This document shows positions 26,024 through 34,445 of a stretch of 64,000 nt of DNA, piece after piece. The notes beneath the pieces were generated by a model, which saw nothing but the letters and a program-made list of their open reading frames with translations, did not search any database and was not told the DNA's origin. Position 1 is the first letter of the stretch, and every line of letters starts with the position of its first letter. A program made the position numbers and the translations under genes. The DNA is taken from NCBI GenBank assembly GCA_025999455.1, contig AP024683.1, positions 3,698,467 to 3,762,466 of the forward strand. The letters are read 5' to 3'. Source of the DNA: Geminicoccaceae bacterium (GTDB lineage: Bacteria > Pseudomonadota > Alphaproteobacteria > Geminicoccales > Geminicoccaceae).

Positions 26024-27886
26024 CTAGGCCGAGAACGAACGGCCGGCGGCTTCGCGCAGCCAGGCGCCGCAGGCGTCGGCCGGCAGAGGTGGACAGCTCG
26101 TGACCGCCTGCACGGCATCGCAGCCGGCGGCTTTGAGCAAGGCGAGCTGGGCGCGGGTCTCGACGCCCTCGGCCACCACCCTGAGCCCCAAGGCCTTCAC
26201 GAAGCCCACGAGGGCGCGCAGGAAGCGGGTCCGGTGCGCGTCCTGCGGCACGCCACGGACGAGTTCGCGATCGAATTTGAGGGTGTGGATCGGTACTTCG
26301 CGCAACGGCCGCAGCCCGCAAGATCCGGCCCCGAACCCGTCGATCGCCACTCTGAGGCCCTGCTCGACGAGGCTCCGGAGCCCCGCGCCGCCGGCCTCGA
26401 CGTCCTCGCTCACGAGCCGCTCCTCGATCTCGAGCTCGATCCCGGTGCGCGGCAACCCGGCTTCGCGCAGGCTCGCGACGACGAGCTCGCCGTAGCGGTT
26501 CCAAGCGAGCTGGCGGCGCGAGAGGACCGGCAGGCTCAAGACGATCTCGCCGAGCCCGGCGTCGCGCCAGCCGCGCAGGCGCGCCGTGGCCTCGCGCGTG
26601 AGCCAAGCGCTCAAAGGCTCGACGAGCCCGCTCTCCTCGGCCACCGAGCGGAACCGCTCGACCTCGACGAGCCCGAGCTCGGGATGCTGCCAGCGGAGGA
26701 TCGCCGCCACCCCGATCGGCGCGTCGGCGAGCGCCATCTGCGGCTGGAAATGGAGCACGAACTCGCCACGCTCGAGGGCGCGACGCAGATCGCCCTCGAG
26801 GATCGCCCCGCGGTGCATCCGCTGGTCGAGCCGGGCGTCGTGGAACCGGCAGCCGCGACCGCCTTCGGCCTTGACCGCGTACATCGCGGCGTCGGCGAGG
26901 CGGAGCAGGACCGCCGGGTCCTCGCCGTCGCGCGGGTAGATCGCGACCCCGAGGCTCGCGCCGACCTTCGCCTCCTGGCCGTCGAGGCGGATCGGTGGTT
27001 CGATCGCGTCCAAGAGCTTGCGGGCGACCGAGGTGGCGTGCTCGGGGCGCGCCAGATCCTCGATGACGAGGGCGAACTCGTCGCCACCGAGCCGGGCGAC
27101 CGTGTCGGTCTCGCGCACGCGCCCGCGGAGCCGCTCGGCCACCAAGGCCAGCAAGCGGTCGCCCGCGGCGTGGCCGAGCGTGTCGTTGACCGCCTTGAAG
27201 CCGTCGAGGTCGAGGATCATGACCGCGACGTGCGTGCGCCGACGACGGGCGGCCGCCAACGCCCGCGCGAGCCGGTCCCGCAAGAGCGCCCGGTTCGCGA
27301 GACCCGTGAGATCGTCGTATTGGGCCAGGTGATCGAGTCGGTCGGTCTGCGCTTTGCGCGCGACCGCGAAGCGGAGGCTCCGAACGAGCCGACCGACCTC
27401 GAGTTCCTCTTTGGCGATCGCGTCGCCCACGCCCATCGCGATCACCGCCGCCGGGTCGAGCTGGTCGAGGTCTTCGCTCAAGAGCACGACCGGCGTGCGG
27501 AACCCGCGCCGCTGCGCGACCCGCACGAAGTCCGCGCCCTCGCGGTCGGGGAGCAGCTCGTCGACCACCGCGACGTCGTAATGGCTGGCGGTCAATCGGC
27601 GCAGCGCCGCCTCGCCGGTCGCCGCCCAATCGACCCGGTAGAGCGGCGGCTCGGCCCGTTCGAGGAGGTCGCGGACCAGGAGAAAACTCTCTTCGTCGCC
27701 GGCCACGACGAGGATCCGCCAGGGCTGAGCCGAGCGGGGCGAGGGCAGCGGCAGCCCGACCGTCGCGACCGCGTTCCGCCGGTGCTCGTCGAGCGGCACC
27801 ACGGTGGCTTCTGCCGCGAAAGCGACCGGTGCTTCCTCGAGTCCGGGCGCACGATCTTCGGAAGACGCCTCGGCGCCGCCGCTCAT
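26024..27886 (-). CDS. Receiver-GGDEF-EAL c-di-GMP protein with degenerate EAL domain
   Basis: The 620-residue protein has a disordered start (1-55), then a receiver-like domain (about 56-175) with Asp64/Glu65 and a candidate phospho-acceptor Asp109. An intact GGDEF domain follows (GGDEF at 267-271), with an I-site RETD at 258-261. The C-terminal EAL domain is altered: the EAL motif reads AIL (395-397), the catalytic Asn region reads VLSRRQL, and DDFGTG reads DGFGAG. VVAEGVET and the KFD segment are kept. It should therefore make c-di-GMP, while the EAL part may bind but is unlikely to hydrolyse it. It is the second c-di-GMP gene in the motility block. Confidence 0.92.
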   Translation of the reverse strand: MSGGAEASSEDRAPGLEEAPVAFAAEATVVPLDEHRRNAVATVGLPLPSPRSAQPWRILVVAGDEESFLLVRDLLERAEPPLYRVDWAATGEAALRRLTASHYDVAVVDELLPDREGADFVRVAQRRGFRTPVVLLSEDLDQLDPAAVIAMGVGDAIAKEELEVGRLVRSLRFAVARKAQTDRLDHLAQYDDLTGLANRALLRDRLARALAAARRRRTHVAVMILDLDGFKAVNDTLGHAAGDRLLALVAERLRGRVRETDTVARLGGDEFALVIEDLARPEHATSVARKLLDAIEPPIRLDGQEAKVGASLGVAIYPRDGEDPAVLLRLADAAMYAVKAEGGRGCRFHDARLDQRMHRGAILEGDLRRALERGEFVLHFQPQMALADAPIGVAAILRWQHPELGLVEVERFRSVAEESGLVEPLSAWLTREATARLRGWRDAGLGEIVLSLPVLSRRQLAWNRYGELVVASLREAGLPRTGIELEIEERLVSEDVEAGGAGLRSLVEQGLRVAIDGFGAGSCGLRPLREVPIHTLKFDRELVRGVPQDAHRTRFLRALVGFVKALGLRVVAEGVETRAQLALLKAAGCDAVQAVTSCPPLPADACGAWLREAAGRSFSA

Positions 27887-27985
27887 TCTGCCTTCCCGTC
27901 CGCGGGCTCGCAGGCCCCCCGGTTCGGGTTTAACCCAGACGTGAGGTGATGTAAACCTTTGGTCGAGAACAGAGACGGAAAATCG

Positions 27986-29218
27986 CTATGGAGTTGCCGA
28001 GACATCGCCGGCTCGGCGCAGCGCCAGGGCGAGCCGCAGAGGCGCCGGCTCGACGAGCCGCAGACCCGAATCGCCGAGCTCGAGGATCGCGAGCGCGTGC
28101 TCGGCGAGCCCGTCCGGCCGGAGGCGGAACGGCCCCACGGCACCGTCGTGACCACGCGGGTCGAGGAGTGCCGCGAGATCGGGCCGCGGCGATCCGGCGC
28201 TCGCGGCGGCGGCCGCGACCACCGCATCGTGCCCGAGCGCGGCGAGTGGCAGGGGCTCGCGGCCGTAGATCGCGGCGAAGCGCCGGCGGAACGCCGCCTC
28301 GGCCGTCGGATCCGGGGCGGCGATCCGGGCCCCGCGCAGGGCCGGATCGCGCAGCACCCCCGGATCGTCGACCCAGAGACGGGTCCCGAGCAATCGGGTC
28401 ACGGCGGGATCGACGTCGTAGAAGGCGAGGAGTGCCGCGATTTGCCGGAGACGCACGCCGCCGTCGGCGATCAGGATTGCATCAAGGCCCGGCGCGCCAT
28501 TCGAGCCTCCGCCCCCGTGCCGGTCGAGAAAGGCCCGCACGGCGGCCGTCGCATCACCGCTCGCCGGATAGGTCCCGACCGCGTCGACGGCCGGCTCGCC
28601 CAGCCCGCCCAGGAAGCGCTGCCACGCCTCGACGGCACGCCGCCCGTAGCCGTCGGCCGGCGCGAGGAGGCCCAGGCGCCGCCAGCCCTGATCGAGCGCG
28701 TGGCGCAGGATCCGCTCGACCTGCTCCTCCGGGCGCCAGCCGAGGACGAAGAGGTCCCCCGAAGCGATGCTCGCATCGTTCGAGAACGAGAGGACCACTC
28801 GGCCGCGCTCGCGGGCGACCGGCGCCACCGCCGCCGCCGCTCCCGACAGCAACGGACCGAGAAGGAGTTCGGCGCCGGCCTCGAGAGCCTCGCGCGCCGC
28901 GCCGCGCGCCGCCTCCGGCGTCGAACCGGCATCGCGCGGCAGGAGCACGAGGTCGGCGTTCGGCCGGTCGAACAGGGCGAGCTGCGCCGCATCCAAAAGG
29001 TCGCGGCCGAGCGCGGCGTCCTTCCCGCTCAAGGGCAGGAGGAGGCCGGCTACGAGCGGTCCCGGAGGTGCTGGAGGCGGCAGCGGCTGGACCACGGGCG
29101 GTGCCGGCCGGGCCGGTTGCGGCGGTGCCGTGGGCGTGGTTTGCTTCGCGGGCACGCAGCCGGCGAGCAGGAGCAGCAGCACGATCAGCAGGTCGAGACG
29201 GCGCGCGCGGGACGTCAT
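27986..29218 (-). CDS. Penicillin-binding protein activator-like lipoprotein (LpoA/YraM type)
   Basis: This 410-residue lipoprotein (lipobox LLLAGC near residue 21) has a Pro-rich linker and a type I periplasmic-binding-protein fold: VAGLLLPLSGKDAALGRDLLDAAQLAL, GPLLSGAAAAVAPVA, and a second lobe with GWRRLGLLAPADGYGRR. This architecture and the rsmI-yraN neighbours match the E. coli yraL-yraM-yraN locus, where YraM (LpoA) activates PBP1A. It is shorter than LpoA, lacking its N-terminal TPR half, as in most Alphaproteobacteria. Its ATG shares the CATG tetramer with the opposite-strand ATG proposed for rsmI. Confidence 0.8.
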   Translation of the reverse strand: MTSRARRLDLLIVLLLLLAGCVPAKQTTPTAPPQPARPAPPVVQPLPPPAPPGPLVAGLLLPLSGKDAALGRDLLDAAQLALFDRPNADLVLLPRDAGSTPEAARGAAREALEAGAELLLGPLLSGAAAAVAPVARERGRVVLSFSNDASIASGDLFVLGWRPEEQVERILRHALDQGWRRLGLLAPADGYGRRAVEAWQRFLGGLGEPAVDAVGTYPASGDATAAVRAFLDRHGGGGSNGAPGLDAILIADGGVRLRQIAALLAFYDVDPAVTRLLGTRLWVDDPGVLRDPALRGARIAAPDPTAEAAFRRRFAAIYGREPLPLAALGHDAVVAAAAASAGSPRPDLAALLDPRGHDGAVGPFRLRPDGLAEHALAILELGDSGLRLVEPAPLRLALALRRAGDVSATP

Positions 29219-30314
29219 GGGCGAGGCCGAGCTGCGCGACCGGGAAGCGGCCGCTGGCGGCGAGGCTACCGGAGAGCCCGGTGCCCGTGAAGCCGACCTC
29301 GGTGACCGGGCACCCGCCCCCGGTCGATCGGCCCCCCGCGGCGAGCGCGGTCGCCGATCACCGCGGCGGGAGCCGGTACGGCCGGTCGCGCGCGCCGCAC
29401 CTCCGGACCCGAAGCGCCCTCGCCCCGTCCCCTCCTCGACCTCGAGCAGCGGCGGATCCGGGCTCGCGCCGGGCCTCTACGTGGTCGCCACGCCGATCGG
29501 CAATCTGGGCGATCTCGGCGAGCGGGCGATCGCCACGCTCGCGGCGGCCGATGCCGTGGTCTGCGAGGACAGTCGGGTCACGGGCCTCCTCCTCCATCGC
29601 CTCGGGATCGACCGGCCGCTCCTCGTCTACAACGACCATTCGGCGCCGCGATTGCGGCCGAAGCTCCTGCGCCGGCTCGCCGAGGGCGCGGCCTTGGCCC
29701 TCGTGAGCGACGCCGGCACGCCCACCATCAGCGACCCGGGCTACCGGCTCGTGCGCGCCGCCCTCGATGCCGGGATCGCGGTCCGCGCGGTGCCCGGTCC
29801 CTGCGCGCCGATCGCAGCACTCTCGATCGCCGGTTTGCCGACCGATCGCTTCCTCTTCGCGGGCTTCTTGCCGCCGCGCTCCGCCGCCCGGCGGCGTGAG
29901 CTCGAGGCGCTCGCCCCCGTGCGCGCGACGCTCGTCCTTTTGGAAACCGGCCCCCGGCTCGCCGCGCTCCTGAAGGACGCAGCGGACATCCTGGGTGAGC
30001 GGGAAGCGGTGGTCGCCCGCGAGCTCACCAAGCTGCACGAGGAGCTGCGCCGCGGCCGGCTCGGCGAACTCGCCGCCCTTCATGCCGCGGAGCCGCCGCC
30101 CCGCGGGGAAATCGTCGTCCTGATCGGCCCGCCCGAAGCGAAAGCGCCGGAGCTCGGCCAGGATGCGGTCGATGCGGCGCTGCGCGAAGCCGCCGCCCGG
30201 CTGCAGCCCGGCCGCGCCGCTCGGCGCGTGGCCGCCGTCACCGGTCGGCCGGCGGCCGAGCTCTACCGAAGGCTGCGCGAACTCGGCCATGGCGGCGACG
30301 AGAGCGAACGCTGA
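29217..30314 (+). CDS. rsmI: 16S rRNA (cytidine-1402 2'-O) methyltransferase RsmI
   Basis: The tetrapyrrole-methylase-fold core is clear: LYVVATPIGNLGDLGERAI, VVCEDSRVTGLL, ALVSDAGTPTISDPGYRLVR, VPGPCAPIAALSIAGLPTDRF and TKLHEELRRG. It methylates the ribose of C1402 in 16S rRNA with SAM. The only upstream in-frame ATG is at 29217, which gives 365 residues, about 80 more than usual; that extension is Arg/Pro/Ala-rich and may not be translated. No ATG or GTG lies closer except inside the first beta strand, so the start is unresolved. It is followed by yraN. Confidence 0.88.
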   Translation: MGEAELRDREAAAGGEATGEPGAREADLGDRAPAPGRSAPRGERGRRSPRREPVRPVARAAPPDPKRPRPVPSSTSSSGGSGLAPGLYVVATPIGNLGDLGERAIATLAAADAVVCEDSRVTGLLLHRLGIDRPLLVYNDHSAPRLRPKLLRRLAEGAALALVSDAGTPTISDPGYRLVRAALDAGIAVRAVPGPCAPIAALSIAGLPTDRFLFAGFLPPRSAARRRELEALAPVRATLVLLETGPRLAALLKDAADILGEREAVVARELTKLHEELRRGRLGELAALHAAEPPPRGEIVVLIGPPEAKAPELGQDAVDAALREAAARLQPGRAARRVAAVTGRPAAELYRRLRELGHGGDESER

Positions 30315-30648
30315 CCGGCTCGGCCGCGGCGCCGAGCGCCTCGCGGTCCTTCTCCTGCGGCTCAAGGGCTTCCGCATCCTGGAGCGGCGCCTTTCGACCC
30401 CGTGGGGCGAGATCGACATCGTCGCGCGGCGCGGCGATCTCCTCGTCTTCGTCGAGGTGAAGCGCCGCCGGAGCCGGGAGGAGGCGCTCGAAGCCCTGAG
30501 CGAGCGTCAGCGGACACGGATCGCCCGGGCAGCCGAGGCCTATCGGCGGAGCCGGCCCGAGCTCGCACGGCTCGCCTGCCGCTTCGATCTCGTCGCGATC
30601 AGCGGCCGGCTCCGGCCGATCCACCTCGCCGATGCCTGGCGGCTCTGA
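30289..30648 (+). CDS. yraN: UPF0102/YraN family protein
   Basis: The 119-residue protein has the restriction-endonuclease-like YraN signature GRGAERLAVLLLRLKGFRILERR, then GEIDIVARRGDLLVFVEVKRR (candidate nuclease Asp and Glu-x-Lys) and a C-terminal CRFDLVAI strand. Its cellular role is not known. The ATG lies inside the end of rsmI (26-base overlap), as in many proteobacteria, so the two are co-translated. Confidence 0.9.
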   Translation: MAATRANADRLGRGAERLAVLLLRLKGFRILERRLSTPWGEIDIVARRGDLLVFVEVKRRRSREEALEALSERQRTRIARAAEAYRRSRPELARLACRFDLVAISGRLRPIHLADAWRL

Positions 30649-30700
30649 GCCGGCCCGCGATCGGCCCGCGGCCCGCCGGTGGACGCGCGACATCCCGTGG

Positions 30701-31822
30701 TCAGGATCGCGCGCGGCCGGGCGGTGGCGGCGGCTCGAGCCCGCCGAGGCGCAGCAGGTTGCGGGTCAAGGTCGGAAGCGGTGCCCGGCCGAGCTCGGCG
30801 GGCGTGAACCAGCGTCCCCCGCCCCGCGGCTCGGCCGCTCCCTCGGGAAGTCGGGCTCGAACGAGACGCGCGCGGAGCACGAGGTGGGTGAAGACGTGGC
30901 GCACCTCGCCGACGACCGGCTCCCACGCCGCCGCCACCGGCGCGTGGGCGAGGTCCTCGTCGATCGTTCGTGCGGGTCCCCAAGGCGAGCTCGGCAGCTC
31001 CAGCATCCCGCCGAGGATCCCCTTCTCGGGCCGGCGACGGAGCCACACCGCGCCGTCGGCGCGGCGCACGAGGAAGGCGAGCGTCGTCTGCTCGGGCCGG
31101 ATCTTGCGCGGCGGCCGAAGCGGCAACCGGTCCGGCGCGCCGCTCGCCCGGGCGCGGCACGGATCGCGCCAGGGACAGGCGGCACAATCCGGGCCGCGCG
31201 GTCGGCACACGAGCGCGCCGAGCTCCATGAGGGCCTGAGCGAGATCGCCCGGCCGCGGCCCGAGGCCGAGCGGCGCGAGCGCCTCGGCCACCCTCGTTCG
31301 CGCCGCTCCGGGCTCGAGCTGGAGCCCGAGCAAGCGCGTGCCGACCCGCACGACGTTGCCGTCGACCGGTACCATCGGCCGATCGAAGGCGATCGCCGCG
31401 ACCGCGGCCACGGTGTAGGGGCCGAGCCCTGGCAGGCGGCGCAAGGCTGCGGGATCGTCCGGGACCCGGCCGCCGTGCCCCGTCTCGATCGCCTGCGCAC
31501 AGGCGTGGAGCGCCCGCGCGCGCCGGTAGTAGCCGAGCCCCTGCCAAGCGTGCAGGACCTCCTCGAGCTCGGCGCGGGCGAGCGCCGAAGGGCTCGGGAA
31601 GCGGGCGAAGAAGGCGGGGAAACGACCGGCCACCGTGGCCGCGGTGGTCTGCTGCAGCATGACCTCGCTCGTGAGGACGGCCCAGGGGTCGGGGCGCTCA
31701 CCCGGCCGGGCCCGCCAGGGAAGATCGCGGCGGGTCGCGTCCCACCAATCGAGGAGGACCGCGCGCAGCTCGGCCGGTGCGGCCGGCAGGACGGGCAGTG
31801 TTGGTCGGACGCCGCGACGCAT
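30701..31822 (-). CDS. mutY: A/G-specific adenine DNA glycosylase MutY
   Basis: This 373-residue base-excision enzyme removes adenine opposite 8-oxoguanine. It contains DLPWRARPG, SEVMLQQTTAATV, the helix-hairpin-helix LRRLPGLGPYTVAAVAAIAFD with VPVDGNVVRV (catalytic Asp), and a [4Fe-4S] cluster motif C-x6-C-x2-C-x5-C (CRPRGPDCAACPWRDPC). The C-terminal part is the MutT-like 8-oxoG recognition domain. It diverges from the dciA-like gene across 45 bases, an arrangement conserved in Alphaproteobacteria. Confidence 0.96.
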   Translation of the reverse strand: MRRGVRPTLPVLPAAPAELRAVLLDWWDATRRDLPWRARPGERPDPWAVLTSEVMLQQTTAATVAGRFPAFFARFPSPSALARAELEEVLHAWQGLGYYRRARALHACAQAIETGHGGRVPDDPAALRRLPGLGPYTVAAVAAIAFDRPMVPVDGNVVRVGTRLLGLQLEPGAARTRVAEALAPLGLGPRPGDLAQALMELGALVCRPRGPDCAACPWRDPCRARASGAPDRLPLRPPRKIRPEQTTLAFLVRRADGAVWLRRRPEKGILGGMLELPSSPWGPARTIDEDLAHAPVAAAWEPVVGEVRHVFTHLVLRARLVRARLPEGAAEPRGGGRWFTPAELGRAPLPTLTRNLLRLGGLEPPPPPGRARS

Positions 31823-31867
31823 GGTACGGTCTCCGGGCGAGCGGAACGACGGGAGAGCTAAGGCGCG

Positions 31868-32377
31868 ATGGAGGGACGGGAAAGCGGCGAGGAGGTGGCA
31901 CGGCGGCGGGTGGCTCGGCGGGTGGGCGGGCTCCTCGGCGCGCTCCTGCCGCCCGCGGCGCGCCGGCGAGCGTTCGCCGAGGCGAGCATCCTGGGCGACT
32001 GGCCCGCGATCGTCGGGCCCGAGCTCGCCGCCCGTTGCACCCCGATCGCACTGCGCGGGGGAGCCGGGGGCCGTGGCGGTGCCACGCTCGAGCTCGCGGT
32101 CCGCAGCGGCGCCGCACTCGAGCTTCAGCACGCCGCCCCGCAGCTCGTCGAGCGGATCAACGGCCATCTCGGCTGGCGGGCGGTCGCCCGGCTCGTGCTC
32201 CGCCAACGTCCGCTGCCCGAGACGACGGAGCCGGCGCCGGCGCGGGAGACGGCGAGCGATCCGGCGATCGAGCGGGAACTCGACGCGGATCTCGCGGACT
32301 TCGACGACACGGAGCTGCGCGACGCCTTGCGCGGTCTCGGCCGGACCTTGCTCGCGCGCCGCCGGAGGCGCCGATGA
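31868..32377 (+). CDS. DUF721/DciA-like protein
   Basis: The 169-residue protein has the DUF721 core: an initial helix (VGGLLGALLPPAARRRAFAEA), SILGDWPAIVGPELAARCTPI, then LELAVRSGAALELQHAAPQLVERIN and LVLR. DciA proteins of this domain load or operate the replicative helicase in bacteria lacking DnaC. Identity as the loader is inference; the C-terminal Arg tail is typical. It overlaps the next gene by four bases (ATGA). Confidence 0.82.
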   Translation: MEGRESGEEVARRRVARRVGGLLGALLPPAARRRAFAEASILGDWPAIVGPELAARCTPIALRGGAGGRGGATLELAVRSGAALELQHAAPQLVERINGHLGWRAVARLVLRQRPLPETTEPAPARETASDPAIERELDADLADFDDTELRDALRGLGRTLLARRRRRR

Positions 32378-33741
32378 GCCGCTCCAAAGGTGCTGCACCC
32401 GCGCTCGGCCTCGCCTTCCTGCTCGCCGCCTGCGCCGCCACCCCGCCGCCCGCCGTCGAGCCCGCGGCCGGTCCGCCACCGGACCCGTTCGAAGCCCCGC
32501 TCGCCGAGGCGCAGCGTGCCGAGGCGGCCGGGGACACGGCGCGGGCGGTGGCGCTGTGGCGCGAGCTCGCGGCGCGAGGGGCGGTGCGCGCGCAACTCCA
32601 GCTAGCGGCACTCCATCTGCGCGGGCTCGGGGTCCCGCGCGATCCGGCCGAAGCCGCGCGCCTGTTCGAGTTGGCGGCGGCCGCGGGTTCGCCCGTGGCG
32701 CTGCGCGAGCTCGGCGAGCTCTATCTCGACGGGATCGGCGTGGCGCGCGATCCGGTGCGCGGCGAAGCGCTCCTCGCCCGTGCCGCGGCACTCGGCGACG
32801 GGCCGGCGAGGCTGCGGCTCGCACTGCGGTCGGCCGAGGATCCGGCCGCACCACCCGAGGTCCGCGCCGCCGCCGAAGAGGAGATCGAGCGGATCGCCCG
32901 GGAAGGCCTCGTCCAAGCCCAAATCGCGCTCGCCGACCGCTTCGCCGAAGGGCGCGGCCGGCGGCGCGATCCGATCGAAGCCGCCCGCTGGTACGCGGTC
33001 GCGCTCGAGCCCTTGCGCGCCGAAGCGTCGGCCGGCGAGCCGCGCGCCCAGGAGCGGCTCGGCGACCTTTTCCGCGACGGCCGCGGCGTTCCGGCCGACG
33101 GCAAGGCGGCGGCCGAATGGTACCGGCGCGCCGCCGAGGCGGGTCGGCCGAGTGCGGTGCTGCGTCTCGCCCGACTGGCCGAACGCGGCGCCCCGGGGTT
33201 CCCGCCCGATCCGGCCGAAGCGGTCCGATGGCTGACCGTCGCCGCCGATCGGGGCGACGCCGTCGCGACCTACGATCTCGCGCGCAAGCGGCTCGCGGGG
33301 GAAGGCGGTCCCGCCGACCCGGCCGCGGCCTTGGCACTCTTCGAGCGGGCCGCCGCGCTCGGCGAGCGACGGGCCTGGCGATGGATCGGCGAACTCCACG
33401 AGGATCCGAAGGGCCCGGCCTTCGACCTCGACCGTGCGGTCGAGCATTACCGGCTCGCGGCCGGGATCGGCGACGGCAAGGCGATGTTCAAGCTCGGCGA
33501 ATTGTACGAGAAGGGCCGCCGCGGCGACGTCGACCTCGTGCAGGCCGCAGCCTGGTATCGACTGGCCGCCGAGCACGGTTACGCCCGGGGGGCGGAGCGG
33601 CTCGCCCGGGTCGAGGCGCGGCTGCAGCCTGCCGAACGGCGTCGGGCGGCGGCCCTCGCGGAGGAGCGGCGACCGGGCGGCCGGCCGGCTCCGGCCGGCT
33701 CGGAGACGACCGCCTCTGGCGATTTCGCTCGCGCGCGCTAG
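32374..33741 (+). CDS. Sel1-repeat lipoprotein
   Basis: The 455-residue protein starts with a lipoprotein signal (AFLLAACA) and then carries about nine or ten Sel1-like helical repeats of about 36 residues. Repeat fragments include AALHLRGLGVPRDPAEAARLF, GELYLDGIGVARDP, GDLFRDGRGVPADGKAAAEWY and GELYEKGRRGDVDLVQAAAWY. Such repeats act as protein-binding scaffolds in the periplasm or envelope; the partner is unknown. It is coupled to the dciA-like gene and precedes dsbA, an insertion I do not recall as usual for this block. Confidence 0.85.
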   Translation: MSRSKGAAPALGLAFLLAACAATPPPAVEPAAGPPPDPFEAPLAEAQRAEAAGDTARAVALWRELAARGAVRAQLQLAALHLRGLGVPRDPAEAARLFELAAAAGSPVALRELGELYLDGIGVARDPVRGEALLARAAALGDGPARLRLALRSAEDPAAPPEVRAAAEEEIERIAREGLVQAQIALADRFAEGRGRRRDPIEAARWYAVALEPLRAEASAGEPRAQERLGDLFRDGRGVPADGKAAAEWYRRAAEAGRPSAVLRLARLAERGAPGFPPDPAEAVRWLTVAADRGDAVATYDLARKRLAGEGGPADPAAALALFERAAALGERRAWRWIGELHEDPKGPAFDLDRAVEHYRLAAGIGDGKAMFKLGELYEKGRRGDVDLVQAAAWYRLAAEHGYARGAERLARVEARLQPAERRRAAALAEERRPGGRPAPAGSETTASGDFARAR

Positions 33742-33776
33742 GCTCCACGGCGGACAGGTCGAGGAGAGTGGAAGCG

Positions 33777-34370
33777 ATGCGGCTCGACAGGCGGAGCCTC
33801 TTGGTGGCAACCGGTGTCGCGTTCCTGGCGGGCGGCCGGACGAGCTCGGCGGCGCCCGTGGCGGAGCGGACGCTCGGCGATCCCTCGGCCAAGGTCACGG
33901 TGGTCGAGTGGTTCTCGATGACCTGCCCGCATTGCGCGGCGTTCCACCTCCAGACCCTCCCCGAGCTCAAGAAACGCTACGTCGACACGGGCAAGGTCCG
34001 CTTCGTCGTGCGCGACTTCCCGACCGACGCGGTGGCGCTCAAGGCGCACGTGCTCGCCCATTGCGCCGGCCCCGACCGCTACTTCGCCTTCGTCGACGCG
34101 CTCTTGCAGAGCCAGTCGCGTTGGGCCTCGGCCAAGGATCCGATCGCCGCACTCAAGCAGATCGCCAAACTCGGCGGTCTCTCGGACGCGCAGATCGACG
34201 CCTGCCTCGCCGATCGGGCGATGGAGGACGAGGTCCTCAAGATGCGCCTCGACGCGCAGCAGAAATACGACGTCCGCTCGACCCCGAGCTTCCTCGTCAA
34301 CGGCAAGGTGCACGCCGGCAACAGGAGCCCGGACGAGTTCGCGAAATTGCTCGATCCGCTCCTTCGTTGA
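33777..34370 (+). CDS. DsbA-family thiol-disulfide oxidoreductase
   Basis: The 197-residue periplasmic protein has a Tat-like signal (MRLDRRSLLVATG, cleaved near SSAAP) and a thioredoxin fold with inserted helical domain. The active site is CPHC in EWFSMTCPHCAAFH, and the cis-Pro loop is RSTPSFLVNGK. This matches the DsbA-like protein that sits before smc in many Alphaproteobacteria. A GGAG ribosome site precedes the ATG. Confidence 0.9.
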   Translation: MRLDRRSLLVATGVAFLAGGRTSSAAPVAERTLGDPSAKVTVVEWFSMTCPHCAAFHLQTLPELKKRYVDTGKVRFVVRDFPTDAVALKAHVLAHCAGPDRYFAFVDALLQSQSRWASAKDPIAALKQIAKLGGLSDAQIDACLADRAMEDEVLKMRLDAQQKYDVRSTPSFLVNGKVHAGNRSPDEFAKLLDPLLR

Positions 34371-34445
34371 CGAGCTTCGCCGGTTCTCGCGCCCAGGTCG
34401 GGCTGCTAGAAGGGCCGGCGAAACCGACGACCGGTGATCGATCGC

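Noticed and set aside
27927..27957. TTTAACCC and GTAAACC upstream of the REC-GGDEF-EAL gene as a CtrA box
   Set aside because: No second TTAA-like half at seven bases on either strand.
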